Notes: generated from the letters alone by a model not told the origin. A DNA stretch of 64,000 nt from Flavobacterium sp. 5 (GCF_002813295.1 NZ_PHUE01000001.1:3286001-3350000), one strand, 5' to 3'. Positions 18,513-26,837 are shown, counted from the stretch's first letter. Translations and numbers: made by a program.

Positions 18513-19289
18513 TTAAATGCTATTTTGTAGATGATATAGTTCCGATATTTTATAAAATTTCATATTGTTACTTTTTACATAATTGCAAATTTCAATTAGA
18601 GTTTGATATTCCGTTTCATAATCATTTTGAAAAGTAGTAACTGGTTTGTGAGCATAAAATATAACAATTTTATTATTGTTTTTTGCATATTCTAAAAGTG
18701 ATAAAAAATATGGAATACTAAAATGCGAATAATTTTTATCTATTCCCAGGCCAAATACGAGTTGATTATAGTTATAAAAACAATTTTGCGAAGATGGATT
18801 AGAATTACCATATGTTGTTCCTCTGATTATTTGAAACTCATTTAACAGTAAATTGTCTGTTGTAGAATTTCTTGCACCATATGGATATGCAAATGAAGTA
18901 GTTGATAAATCATTGCTATCCATTAAAGTTTGCATTGGAAATATTTCTTGATTTAGATATTCACTAGTTTCATTTGTTGAAATAAATGTTAGCGCATTCA
19001 AATGATTTAATCCGTGTCCGCCAATCTCGTGACCATAACTTTTTAAATCTTTCAGTTTTTGAATTTTATCTGCTGACAATTGATTAAATCGAGTTACAAA
19101 AAATGTTGCTTTCCAATCGTAAGGTTGTAAAACAGTATTAACTTCAAACCATTCATCTACAAAATCATCATCAAATGTAATTACTACGCCAGATTGTAAA
19201 TTTGATTGCTTATTTGGTAATTCATCACTTTCGCAACAAGAAAATAATATTATGCTAAAAATTAATAAAACGTATTTTTTTGTTTTCAA
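18513..19289 (-). CDS. Polysaccharide deacetylase lipoprotein (cassette gene 2)
   Basis: A lipobox (IILFSCCE, Cys18) precedes a NodB-type deacetylase domain of a carbohydrate esterase 4-like protein. The catalytic and metal residues are present: TFDD (Asp40-Asp41), HGLNH (92-96), FAYPYG near 133-138 and YAHKPV near 222. It would remove acetyl groups from an envelope or exopolysaccharide at the outer membrane. It is a close paralog of the gene at 34758-35531, with the same length and motif spacing. It lies between sites B and C without a promoter of its own. Confidence 0.85.
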   Translation of the reverse strand: MKTKKYVLLIFSIILFSCCESDELPNKQSNLQSGVVITFDDDFVDEWFEVNTVLQPYDWKATFFVTRFNQLSADKIQKLKDLKSYGHEIGGHGLNHLNALTFISTNETSEYLNQEIFPMQTLMDSNDLSTTSFAYPYGARNSTTDNLLLNEFQIIRGTTYGNSNPSSQNCFYNYNQLVFGLGIDKNYSHFSIPYFLSLLEYAKNNNKIVIFYAHKPVTTFQNDYETEYQTLIEICNYVKSNNMKFYKISELYHLQNSI

Positions 19290-19324
19290 ATTATAGTTTT
19301 TTTGTTCCGTTCTTCGAAGGTTTT

Positions 19325-19462
19325 TGCCAACGTCTTGGCGCTACGCGAGGTTTGAGATTAAAGAAGCAAGATTTTTTACATTATACACAAATCTTCCAAG
19401 TACAAAACCATCTTCAAATTCAGTCAAATGCTCAAATCTCTTGTAACGGCTGTGTGTTGGCT
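19325..19462 (-). repeat. attC-like palindromic cassette site C
   Basis: 138 bp. The gene-sense strand begins AGCCAAC (19462-19456) and ends GTTGGCA (19331-19325). Inner arms are CCGTTACAAGAGATT and AATCTCAAACCTCGCGTAG, with the centre shared with sites A, B and D. The TlpA gene stop lies 4 bp outside. Confidence 0.78.
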
Positions 19463-19465
19463 TGT

Positions 19466-20536
19466 TTATTTTACTGTTTTAAAATATTTATGTAAATGTT
19501 CTTCTAGTTGTTCAGGAGAAATATTTTGATCTATAATTGTACCTTTCTCATCAATTAAAAAATTTGATGGAATAGATTGTATATTATACATTTGGGTAAC
19601 TTTACCATCAAATTGTCCAGTTTCAATTACGTTATCCCATGTTGAATTTTCTTTAATAATTGCATTCTGCCATTTTTGTTTATCTTTTTCTGAATCCAAT
19701 GAAATAGCAAGTATTTTAAAATCATACTTCTTAAATTGGCTATAAATTCTCTTAATTTCTGGCATTTGTTTTCTACAAGGAGCACACCAAGAAGCCCAAA
19801 AATCTATAAATAATATTTTGCCTCTGTATTTTTTGGTTTGTAATTGTTTCCCATTTTCATTTGGGAGTTCAAAGTCAATAATAGGTTTTCCAACCAATGA
19901 AATCTCTTCTGGAAATAAATTACTTTTTAAAACATTAATAGTTGAAGAATCTTGGAACTCTAAATCTAATTTTTTATACATTTTCTGTAATTTCGAAATG
20001 TCAGACTTCGAATTCCAAGATTCTTCTGCAAGCAAACTTGCACTGTACTTACTTTTTGGATTTTTAGTTATAATTTCATTAATCTTCAAATACTTTTTAA
20101 ATTCCCAATCTTTATTGTCTTTAAACTTAGTTTTATAACTTTCAAATTCGTTTTGCAAATCAGCTATTTTACTCCCTTTACTTGAATTAATAATAATCCA
20201 GTCTAGTTGTGTTTCTCCTATTTTTTTTTGTTGGACTTCAATGTTAATTGTTATTTCGGATTTTTCAAGATAGAAATCTTTCTCCATTGCAGATGTTCGT
20301 CTTTTTGTACTCAAACTTGCTCCTGTAGTTGAAAATATTGTGCCTTCAAAACGGAATTTATTGTTTGAAACTAAACAACTGTCTTCATGAGAATTATAAT
20401 TGAGATAAATAAATCCTGAATAGTCTCCCTTTATAGTTCCATTTAAAACAAATGTATTTGGTTTTAATTTGTTACAACTAGCAAAAGATATGATTATGAG
20501 TAAATTGAAAAATATTTTCAAATAATTTAAAGTCAT
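19466..20536 (-). CDS. TlpA-like thiol-disulfide lipoprotein (cassette gene 3)
   Basis: The lipobox IISFASCNK gives Cys21. Residues about 30-110 resemble the DUF4369 beta domain common in Bacteroidetes, then a helical spacer, then an AhpC/TSA-TlpA thioredoxin domain from about 215. It carries the full redox motif FWASWCAPCRKQMPE (CAPC near 250) and the cis-Pro region SIPSNFLID. It probably reduces disulfides of exported proteins from the periplasmic face. The 356-residue length is usual for this two-domain type. It lies between sites C and D. A 14-bp inverted repeat (19944-19957 and 20013-20026) sits inside the coding region. Confidence 0.87.
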   Translation of the reverse strand: MTLNYLKIFFNLLIIISFASCNKLKPNTFVLNGTIKGDYSGFIYLNYNSHEDSCLVSNNKFRFEGTIFSTTGASLSTKRRTSAMEKDFYLEKSEITINIEVQQKKIGETQLDWIIINSSKGSKIADLQNEFESYKTKFKDNKDWEFKKYLKINEIITKNPKSKYSASLLAEESWNSKSDISKLQKMYKKLDLEFQDSSTINVLKSNLFPEEISLVGKPIIDFELPNENGKQLQTKKYRGKILFIDFWASWCAPCRKQMPEIKRIYSQFKKYDFKILAISLDSEKDKQKWQNAIIKENSTWDNVIETGQFDGKVTQMYNIQSIPSNFLIDEKGTIIDQNISPEQLEEHLHKYFKTVK

Positions 20537-20576
20537 TATTTAGTTTTGTATTATTTTATCATTTCGGTTGGCTTGC

Positions 20577-20707
20577 AGATTATGTTCTGGCTCTACAAGA
20601 GGTTTGGGATTAAAGATGCGAGTTTTTTCCATTATGCACAAATTTTCCAAGTACAAAACGATTTTTAAATGCAGCTTAATGCCTAAATCTCGTATAACGG
20701 CTAACGG
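20577..20707 (-). repeat. attC-like palindromic cassette site D
   Basis: About 131 bp, nearly identical to site B in the central 90 bp. Both outer cores are altered: the right one reads CTAACGG and the left ATTATGTTC where B has TTAACGTTC. This suggests a decayed site. The stop codon of the upstream cassette gene lies inside it (20701-20703). Confidence 0.72.
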
Positions 20708-21369
20708 ATGCCTTTTTTTTCGTTTATTATTCTTCTAATTGTAAAAAACAGCATAAGAATATACGCTATGATTGGCAAACAATATTTTTTACAAATTTCA
20801 ATTGTTGCTTGATAATTAAGTTTTATTTTTTGCCAAATTATATTTATTTCATTATCTTTTACATATACTTCTTGCCCAAATACATCACCAATTAGTAGTA
20901 GTCTTATATCTTGCATCTCATTTGGTTTTAATCTTTTTGGATTTGTTACCCAAATGTCATTTTTATAAAACATATAAAGATTTGCTCCTTCAATTTGTAA
21001 AATATCGAGGACTTTTACAATAGTCCAATATTCTGATTTTTGTCCAAAATGAAATTTAATACCACTCACTGAATCTTTTGAGCCGACTAATTTTCTAATA
21101 TCATTTTGAGCTTTTTCAATTTTAATTTTGTCTAAAACATTGTCACCAGTTAAATCGACTGTTTTGAATTTTTTTGAATTTAAAAATGTTATACCCTCTT
21201 TAAATAAAACAGTATTTTCATCTCCTCCCCAAAGATCACAATTTATTGAACTATATATTTTATAAGAAGGATTATATTTTAAAGTCAAGAAACAAAGCAT
21301 GGGGAGCAATATTATGCTGATCAATCCTGCTGAATAATAAAGTTTCTTATTTCTTCTCATTTTTTTCAT
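20701..21369 (-). CDS. Two-TM membrane protein of unknown function (cassette gene 4)
   Basis: Chosen start MKKMRRNKKLYY (21369): the longer open frame reaches 21429, but its first 20 codons read straight through palindrome E. The product is about 222 residues with a hydrophobic helix near 12-30, a soluble middle of about 150 residues containing a GDNVLDKIKIEKAQNDI segment, and a second helix near 197-213 followed by a basic tail. The middle domain would be periplasmic, with both ends in the cytoplasm. I do not recognise a family. The chosen start is only 7 bp from the site E core, so the leader is minimal. Confidence 0.65.
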   Translation of the reverse strand: MKKMRRNKKLYYSAGLISIILLPMLCFLTLKYNPSYKIYSSINCDLWGGDENTVLFKEGITFLNSKKFKTVDLTGDNVLDKIKIEKAQNDIRKLVGSKDSVSGIKFHFGQKSEYWTIVKVLDILQIEGANLYMFYKNDIWVTNPKRLKPNEMQDIRLLLIGDVFGQEVYVKDNEINIIWQKIKLNYQATIEICKKYCLPIIAYILMLFFTIRRIINEKKGIR

Positions 21370-21375
21370 AGTATC

Positions 21376-21507
21376 GCATAACGTTTTGCAGCTTGGCGAA
21401 GTGGCGGATTTAGAAGCACTTACTTTCAATTTAGCACTAAAGTTTATTAGAAATCCGAATGTTCAATTTAGCACTGAACCCGCCATTTTGCCAAACTGCT
21501 GTTAGCT
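21376..21507 (-). repeat. attC-like palindromic cassette site E (different sequence family)
   Basis: 132 bp. The gene-sense strand begins AGCTAAC (21507-21501) and ends GTTATGC (21382-21376). The arms GCAGTTTGGCAAAATGGCGG and GCAGCTTGGCGAAGTGGCGG pair as near-perfect complements. The central part is unrelated to sites A-D, but size, position and cores are the same. The GNAT stop (21502) lies in the opening core. Confidence 0.75.
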
Positions 21508-22050
21508 GTTCGGCTTTTTATTTTTCCATTCTGATTGTGTCATTTTAAACCAATTGTGTTCTTTGTCTTGGTGATTAAATGTTTCGATTAATTTTAAGCC
21601 AGTTTTTTCCAAAACATTTTTAGAACCTATATTTTCTACATCGCAAATTGCATAAATATTTTCAGCTTTTAGATTTTCAAATGCGTATTCAACTAACGGA
21701 ATTGTGGTTTCTGTTGCAAATCCTTTTCCCCAATATCTTTCTATAAACCGATAACCCAATTCATAAAAATTGTTGTGATTATTCATCGGTTCTTTTATTA
21801 GTTTTATTCCAGACCAACCAATTAATTCACCCGTTTCTTTTTCAATAACTGCCCAACGAGCAATTCCGTTTTCAACATATTGTTGTTGAAGATTTTGAAT
21901 TAGTTTTTCAACTTCTGTTTTGTCTTTTACTGGTATATTTCCAACATATTTTTGAACATTTGGATTACTATCTAATTCAAAAAGTTTATCAATATCGGTT
22001 GATAAAACTTCTCTTAAGATTAATCGTTTTGTTTCTAGTTTTATGTTCAT
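21502..22050 (-). CDS. GNAT acetyltransferase, RimJ/RimL type (cassette gene 5)
   Basis: A 182-residue Acetyltransf_3 protein. It opens LETKRLILREVLSTDIDKL, has the acetyl-CoA loop RYWGKGFATE near 121-130 and the C-terminal NIGSKNVLEKTGLKLIE. The substrate is unknown; the pattern is that of the RimJ/RimL-like proteins that acetylate N-termini or small amines. It differs from cassette gene 1 in sequence, so it is not a recent duplicate. The ORF ends inside site E, and its start is 43 bp from the GTTAGCT core of site F. Confidence 0.87.
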   Translation of the reverse strand: MNIKLETKRLILREVLSTDIDKLFELDSNPNVQKYVGNIPVKDKTEVEKLIQNLQQQYVENGIARWAVIEKETGELIGWSGIKLIKEPMNNHNNFYELGYRFIERYWGKGFATETTIPLVEYAFENLKAENIYAICDVENIGSKNVLEKTGLKLIETFNHQDKEHNWFKMTQSEWKNKKPNS

Positions 22051-22093
22051 TTTCTAATTTGAATTTGTTTCGATTTCGTTCTTCCAAGCTGAT

Positions 22094-22168
22094 AGCTAAC
22101 AAGTATATAAGCGAAATAAACCTTCGCATACACACCCAAAATTGGGTTAATTGGCGAAGTTTTATTTC
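22094..22168 (-). repeat. Partial cassette site F at the array's upstream edge
   Basis: The gene-sense strand ends in GTTAGCT (22100-22094), matching the R' core in 6 of 7 bases. A hairpin with arms 22113-22127 and 22154-22168 (14 of 15 paired) encloses a second palindrome ACCCAAAATTGGGT (22134-22147). No opening core was found further upstream, so the site is incomplete or belongs to a third family. Confidence 0.5.
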
Positions 22169-22249
22169 ATTTTATTCTTCATTTCAAATATAGAAATTAA
22201 AACTTACAAACCGCTACCTATATATTTTAGTTATTTCAGCTGTTTTTGC

Positions 22250-22470
22250 CCTCCGTCAAGCAAAATTGGGCTTCCGAAGCAAAAAGAATGCCCTCCCACG
22301 AGCTTCTGGCAGCCTCCCAGATACTTCTGGCGGCGGACAATGAGCTTCTGTCAACGGAAAACATACTTCTGTCTGCGTCAAATGGTCTTCTAAGTGCATA
22401 ATATGATCTTCTGGCTGCTACAAACGTGCTTCTAAGTCCCGATTTTGGTCTTCGAGAAGCTTAAAAGCTG
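22250..22470. repeat. Phased 21-bp degenerate repeat array
   Basis: The pentamer CTTCT (or CTTCC/CCTCC/CTTCG) starts at 22250, 22271, 22292, then 22303, 22324, 22345, 22366, 22387, 22408, 22429 and 22450. The spacing is 21 bp throughout except for one 11-bp step at 22292-22303. Better units read CTTCTGGCnGC followed by ten variable bases. An AT hairpin with arms AATAGTA/TACTATT (22489-22505) and a T run follow. No repeat of this kind occurs elsewhere in the window. Its role is unknown. Confidence 0.85.
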
Positions 22471-22543
22471 TTAATTAGTGTTTTGCACAATAGTATTGTA
22501 CTATTTTTTTTATATATAAATGTAGTACATATTGTGTTTTTAA

Positions 22544-22551
22544 TATATTTG
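22544..22551 (+). promoter_or_regulatory. -7 promoter element of the orphan helical-protein gene
   Basis: TATATTTG, 34 bp before the ATG at 22585 and about 75 bp after the end of the 21-bp array. No good -33 element. Confidence 0.5.
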
Positions 22552-22584
22552 TAAGTATTAACTTTTAAATTAAAAAAAATAATT

Positions 22585-23280
22585 ATGAAAAAACCATCAG
22601 TTGTTCGACTATATACTTTTTCGGATGCCACATTAGTAACCACAGGGAAAGAGAAAATTGCTTTTATGCGCAGAGACGCTACCGCTTTTACCCCTTTTGG
22701 TATTACGGCAACATTAATGACCAGTCTGGAAACGGCGATCAATGCTTTTTCGAATACCATTACCGACATCGAGGCAGTAAACAGTCAAGCTGGTGTTACG
22801 GCAAGCAAAGATGCTAAAGCCGACCAATTGCGCGTAGCCATTAGAACAGTTATGGCACGTGTCGAGTTAAAGTATGGTACCAGTGAGGCTAAATATAAAA
22901 AATTTGGTACCGAAGCACTCTCGAAACAATCAGATTCGGATTTACTTATTACCGGAAAAAGAGTGGTACGGGTAGGGACAGAGTTTTTAGCAGCTCTTAC
23001 TGCAAATGGATTGACAGCGGCTATGCTAACGACCATTACCACACTTTGCAACGAATTTGAAACACTGATAATAGATCTTAAAATAAAAATTGGCGAACGC
23101 GATATTATGCAGGAAGACCGGGTAGAAGCGGGTAATACTATCTACAAGACTTTGGTAAAATATACCACAATTGGACTTAGCCTTTGGGAAACCAGCGATG
23201 TGGCCAAGTACAATGATTATGTTATTTATAATACTATAAATAGTGAAGTGCCAGAAGTTGCAGCACCACTTACGGTTTAA
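22585..23280 (+). CDS. Helical protein of unknown function downstream of the 21-bp array
   Basis: 231 residues, no signal peptide or membrane segment, predicted mostly alpha-helical. Alanine- and threonine-rich helices (SLETAINAFSNTITDIEAV, TAAMLTTITTLCNEFETLI) are spaced like a helical bundle. The C-terminus has DRVEAGNTIYKTLVKYTTIG and ends in a short acidic tail. I have the impression that similar genes recur in flavobacteria, but I cannot name the family. Codon use is richer in G and C (gcg, acc, ggt) than in neighbouring genes. It stands alone between its own -7 element and a terminator. Confidence 0.75.
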   Translation: MKKPSVVRLYTFSDATLVTTGKEKIAFMRRDATAFTPFGITATLMTSLETAINAFSNTITDIEAVNSQAGVTASKDAKADQLRVAIRTVMARVELKYGTSEAKYKKFGTEALSKQSDSDLLITGKRVVRVGTEFLAALTANGLTAAMLTTITTLCNEFETLIIDLKIKIGERDIMQEDRVEAGNTIYKTLVKYTTIGLSLWETSDVAKYNDYVIYNTINSEVPEVAAPLTV

Positions 23281-23303
23281 AATACTATTATGAGGACTAA
23301 AAA

Positions 23304-23330
23304 AGCACTGCATTGGCGGTGCTTTTTTTG
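23304..23330 (+). terminator. Terminator after the orphan helical-protein gene
   Basis: Stem AGCACTGC/GCGGTGCT (23304-23311 and 23316-23323, one wobble) followed by TTTTTT. Confidence 0.85.
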
Positions 23331-23433
23331 TTTCGACTCAACATTCGAACACATTAATTGATAGACGCTCGTGACAACCGTGGCTTTAAGCGACAACTTG
23401 TTATAAACGAAGCTTTTATTTCGTTAAAATCTC

Positions 23434-23441
23434 TATATTTG
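23434..23441 (+). promoter_or_regulatory. -7 promoter element of the CotH gene
   Basis: TATATTTG ends 16 bp before the ATG at 23458, giving a leader of only about 10 nt. Confidence 0.5.
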
Positions 23442-23457
23442 GAAAAAAAAATATTTT

Positions 23458-25527
23458 ATGATGCTAAAACTACGTACTTTAAATTTTGTTCTCCTGTTTA
23501 AATTCTTTTTTGTAATACTGTTGTTTTCCTCTACGGCAATTCATTCGCAAACATTTACCGATAGTAATTTACCTATTGTTGTTATTAGCACAGATTTGGA
23601 TCCTAATACGAATCAGCCATTAGAAATACCAGATGATCCAAAAATTTTGGCTAGTATGAAAATTATTAAAAGACCAGATGGGAGCAGAAATTTTCTTACG
23701 GATGTTAGTACTGCTGAGTATTTGAATTATAATGGAAGAATTGGTATTGAAATTAGAGGTTCTTCTTCGCAATCGCTACCAAAGAAACCGTATGGTTTAA
23801 CAACTTTAAAAGCAGATAATAAGAGTAATAATAATGTTAGTTTATTAGGAATGCCATCAGAAAATGATTGGGTGTTAAATTCTTTTGCATTTGATCCTTC
23901 TTTTATGAGAGATTTAATTTCGTATAATTTAGCAAGACAAATTGGTGATTATGCTTCCAGGGCTGTTTATTGTGAAGTGGTTCTAAACGGAGAGTACATA
24001 GGTTTGTATGCTCTTCAGGAAAAACTAAAAGCAAATTCAGATCGTATTAATATACTTAAAATTGGTTCTTCGGATATTAGCTCGCCAAATGTTACTGGAG
24101 GGTATATAACAAAAGCAGATAAAACAACTGGTGGAGATCCTGTTGCTTGGAATATGGCTTCCTACAGTGGGAGTACAGATTTTATTCATGAATTGCCAAA
24201 ACCAACCGCGGTAACACAGGAACAAAATACATATATACAGAATGAGTTTTTAAAATTAGCATCAAATTCTGGCAATTCGGATTTAATAACGGGTTACCCA
24301 TCCGTTATAGATGTGCCTTCTTTTGTAGATTTTATGTTGCTTAACGAATTGGCTTCAAATGTAGATGGCTATCAATTTAGCACTTATTTCCATAAAGATA
24401 GAAATGGTAAATTGCGAGCAGGACCTATTTGGGATTTTAATTTAACGTATGGTAATGATTTATTTCAGTGGGGTCTTGATCGAAGCAAAACAGATGTTTG
24501 GCAATTTTCTAATGGAGATAACGAAGGACCTAAGTTTTGGACTGATTTATTTGCCAATTCTAATTTCAAATGTTATTTATCTAAACGTTGGAATGAGCTA
24601 ACACAAACAGGTAAACCATTTAATTATTCTAGTTTAGTGCAAAATATTGATGACTCGGCAAATTATATCACCGAAGCTAAAAATCGTGATAATATAAAAT
24701 GGGGAGCTTTAAGAGATTTTACAACCGAAGTTGCAGGCATTAAAACCTACTTGACTACCAGAATATCTTGGATGACGACTAAGTTAGGATCGTTTTCATC
24801 TTGTAGTTCTGTTCAAACTCCTTCTTTAGTAATTAATAAAATAAATTACAATCCTGCTACTTCAGTTGGGTTTTCGGTTAGTGATGATTTAGAGTTTATA
24901 GAAATTGTAAATACAGGTACTACAACCGTAGATCTAACAGGGGTTTATTTAAAAGAATTAGGAATTACGTATCAGTTTCCAGCAAGTTCAACTGTTTTAG
25001 CAGGAGCTAGTATTTTCTTGGCAAGTAATCCAACTACTTTTCAAAGTAAATATGGAATTGCAGCATCTGGACAATTCACACGAAATTTATCAAACTCTTC
25101 TCAGAAAATTGTTTTAGCTGATGGATTTGGAAATACAATTGATAGTGTCGAATATTTGGACGCATCACCTTGGGTAACCGAAGCAGATGGTAACGGAAGT
25201 TATTTGCAATTAATAAGTACAGATTTAGACAATAGTTTAGCATCAAATTGGATTGCCAAAAATGATGATACTCTTTCTGCTCCGTCTTATTTAGCTTCAG
25301 CTGCTATTTCAGTATATCCTAATCCAGTTACGAATGTTTTGACAGTTCATGCCAGTGAACCAATAATCGGAATTAAAATTTATTCTGTTTTAGGTGTTTT
25401 ATTGAATGATATTAAGCAAAAATCAGAGACAATTCAAGCCGATTTAAGTAAATATGCTAACGGAATTTATTTTATTACTATTTATGATGAAAATGGTTCG
25501 GTTACTCAAAAAATAATAAAGCAATAA
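23458..25527 (+). CDS. CotH kinase-family protein with lamin-tail domain and T9SS sorting signal
   Basis: A 689-residue secreted protein. After a signal peptide (about 1-31, ending IHSQ) comes a CotH-like domain (about 60-430) with GIEIRGSSSQSLPKKPYGL, LYALQEKL and AGPIWDFNLTYGND; these correspond to the CotH kinase GRSSQ and WDFDxxxG features. A lamin-tail beta domain follows (about 450-590, LVINKINYNP...). The end, VYPNPVTNVLTVHASEPI to TQKIIKQ, is a type A sorting signal for the type IX secretion system. It is therefore exported to the cell surface. Its phosphorylation targets, if any, are unknown. Confidence 0.9.
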   Translation: MMLKLRTLNFVLLFKFFFVILLFSSTAIHSQTFTDSNLPIVVISTDLDPNTNQPLEIPDDPKILASMKIIKRPDGSRNFLTDVSTAEYLNYNGRIGIEIRGSSSQSLPKKPYGLTTLKADNKSNNNVSLLGMPSENDWVLNSFAFDPSFMRDLISYNLARQIGDYASRAVYCEVVLNGEYIGLYALQEKLKANSDRINILKIGSSDISSPNVTGGYITKADKTTGGDPVAWNMASYSGSTDFIHELPKPTAVTQEQNTYIQNEFLKLASNSGNSDLITGYPSVIDVPSFVDFMLLNELASNVDGYQFSTYFHKDRNGKLRAGPIWDFNLTYGNDLFQWGLDRSKTDVWQFSNGDNEGPKFWTDLFANSNFKCYLSKRWNELTQTGKPFNYSSLVQNIDDSANYITEAKNRDNIKWGALRDFTTEVAGIKTYLTTRISWMTTKLGSFSSCSSVQTPSLVINKINYNPATSVGFSVSDDLEFIEIVNTGTTTVDLTGVYLKELGITYQFPASSTVLAGASIFLASNPTTFQSKYGIAASGQFTRNLSNSSQKIVLADGFGNTIDSVEYLDASPWVTEADGNGSYLQLISTDLDNSLASNWIAKNDDTLSAPSYLASAAISVYPNPVTNVLTVHASEPIIGIKIYSVLGVLLNDIKQKSETIQADLSKYANGIYFITIYDENGSVTQKIIKQ

Positions 25528-25626
25528 TTTGAAGGTTTAAATAAACAGCTAAAACATACAGAACTATCATTCGGGTTAGGTTTTTAGTTTGTTGCTTATA
25601 ATGAATCTTTTAAAAATATTTCGAAG

Positions 25627-25680
25627 ACAAACTTGATTGTAAATACAATCCAATCCAAAAGCATATCAAGTTTGTTTTAC
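25627..25680 (+). terminator. Hairpin 3' of the CotH gene; rest of the gap shows nothing clear
   Basis: An 11-bp perfect inverted repeat ACAAACTTGAT (25627-25637) / ATCAAGTTTGT (25665-25675) encloses a second stem GATTGTA/TACAATC. T-rich sequence follows. It is 100 bp past the stop codon and probably a terminator. Confidence 0.5.
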
Positions 25681-25789
25681 GATTTTTAGATACAATTGAG
25701 TTTGGTCTTTAGTTCGATTTTTGGTTACTAATTTAACAAAAGGATGGCTTTAACGTTGTTTATATGTTTAAAAACTGAAAACATTTCTT

Positions 25790-25797
25790 TACTTTTG
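25790..25797 (+). promoter_or_regulatory. -7 promoter element of pyrD
   Basis: TACTTTTG, 20 bp before the ATG at 25818. Confidence 0.5.
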
Positions 25798-25817
25798 TGC
25801 CAACCAATATTTGAACT

Positions 25818-26837
25818 ATGTACAAGATTTTTATACGTCCTATTCTTTTTTGTTTTGATCCGGAAAAAGTCCATTATTTTACTTTTTCATTAATTAGGAT
25901 AGTTTCAAAAATTCCAGGATTTCCATCTCTTTTTAGATTTTTATACCAAGTAAATGACAAAAGATTAGAAACTGAAGTTTTTGGATTAAAGTTTAAAAAT
26001 CCAGTAGGTTTGGCAGCTGGTTTCGATAAAGATGCTACTTTGTATAGTGAACTTTCTAACTTTGGTTTTGGTTCTATAGAAATTGGCACACTAACTCCAA
26101 AAGGACAACCTGGTAATGAAAAAAGACGTTTATTTCGTTTAAAAGAAGATTCGGCGATCATAAATAGAATGGGGTTTAATAACGGAGGAGTTCTTGAAGC
26201 GGTTGAGCGTTTAAAGAAAAATAACGGAGTTTTAATTGGTGGTAACATCGGTAAAAATAAAGTAACTCTAAACGAAGATGCTACTCAGGACTATGAAATT
26301 TGCTTTGAGGCTTTGTTTGATCACGTAGATTATTTTGTTGTTAATGTGAGTTCTCCAAATACTCCTAATCTTAGAGCATTGCAAGAGAAAGAGCCGCTTA
26401 CTCAATTGTTGCAAACTTTGCAAAATAAGAACCTGGCTAAGCCAAAACAAAAACCAATATTACTTAAAATTGCTCCAGATCTTACTGATGAGCAATTGCT
26501 GGACATTATCGATATTGTAAAAGAAACAAAAATTGCGGGTGTAATCGCAACCAATACAACCATTTCTCGTGGAGGATTGCGTTCTTGTGATCAAACAGAA
26601 ACAGGAGGTTTGTCCGGTAAACCTCTAACATCAAGATCTACGGAAGTGATTCGTTTTCTTTCTGAAAAAAGTAATAAAGCATTTCCAATTATTGGAGTAG
26701 GAGGAATACATTCTGCCCAGGATGCTATAGAAAAATTAGAAGCAGGTGCTAGCTTACTTCAATTATATACAGGTTTTATCTATGAAGGACCTGCATTAGT
26801 TAAGGAAATAAATAAAGCAATTTTATCAAAAAAATAA
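25818..26837 (+). CDS. pyrD: Dihydroorotate dehydrogenase (quinone), class 2
   Basis: Oxidises dihydroorotate to orotate and passes electrons to quinone at the membrane, the fourth step of pyrimidine synthesis. The N-terminal helical extension (about 1-45, [20 protein letters not shown]) is the membrane-binding part that marks class 2. FMN-binding segments include [12 protein letters not shown] (near 58-69) and [11 protein letters not shown]. The catalytic serine lies in [12 protein letters not shown] near 178, as expected for class 2. Length 339 is standard. carB, another pyrimidine gene, is 10 kb away. Confidence 0.96.
   Translation: MYKIFIRPILFCFDPEKVHYFTFSLIRIVSKIPGFPSLFRFLYQVNDKRLETEVFGLKFKNPVGLAAGFDKDATLYSELSNFGFGSIEIGTLTPKGQPGNEKRRLFRLKEDSAIINRMGFNNGGVLEAVERLKKNNGVLIGGNIGKNKVTLNEDATQDYEICFEALFDHVDYFVVNVSSPNTPNLRALQEKEPLTQLLQTLQNKNLAKPKQKPILLKIAPDLTDEQLLDIIDIVKETKIAGVIATNTTISRGGLRSCDQTETGGLSGKPLTSRSTEVIRFLSEKSNKAFPIIGVGGIHSAQDAIEKLEAGASLLQLYTGFIYEGPALVKEINKAILSKK

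Noticed and set aside
21370..21429. N-terminal extension MKVSASKSATSPSCKTLCDT of the two-TM cassette protein
   Set aside because: It is translation of palindrome E; the internal Met gives a normal membrane-protein start.
22151..22393. 80-residue open frame running through the 21-bp repeats
   Set aside because: No ribosome-binding context, one of several open frames created by the periodic sequence; the 11-bp phase step and stops in other frames argue that the array is not coding.
22250..22470. The 21-bp array as a CRISPR
   Set aside because: The conserved part is only 5-11 bp, spacing is too short for spacers, and no cas genes are nearby.
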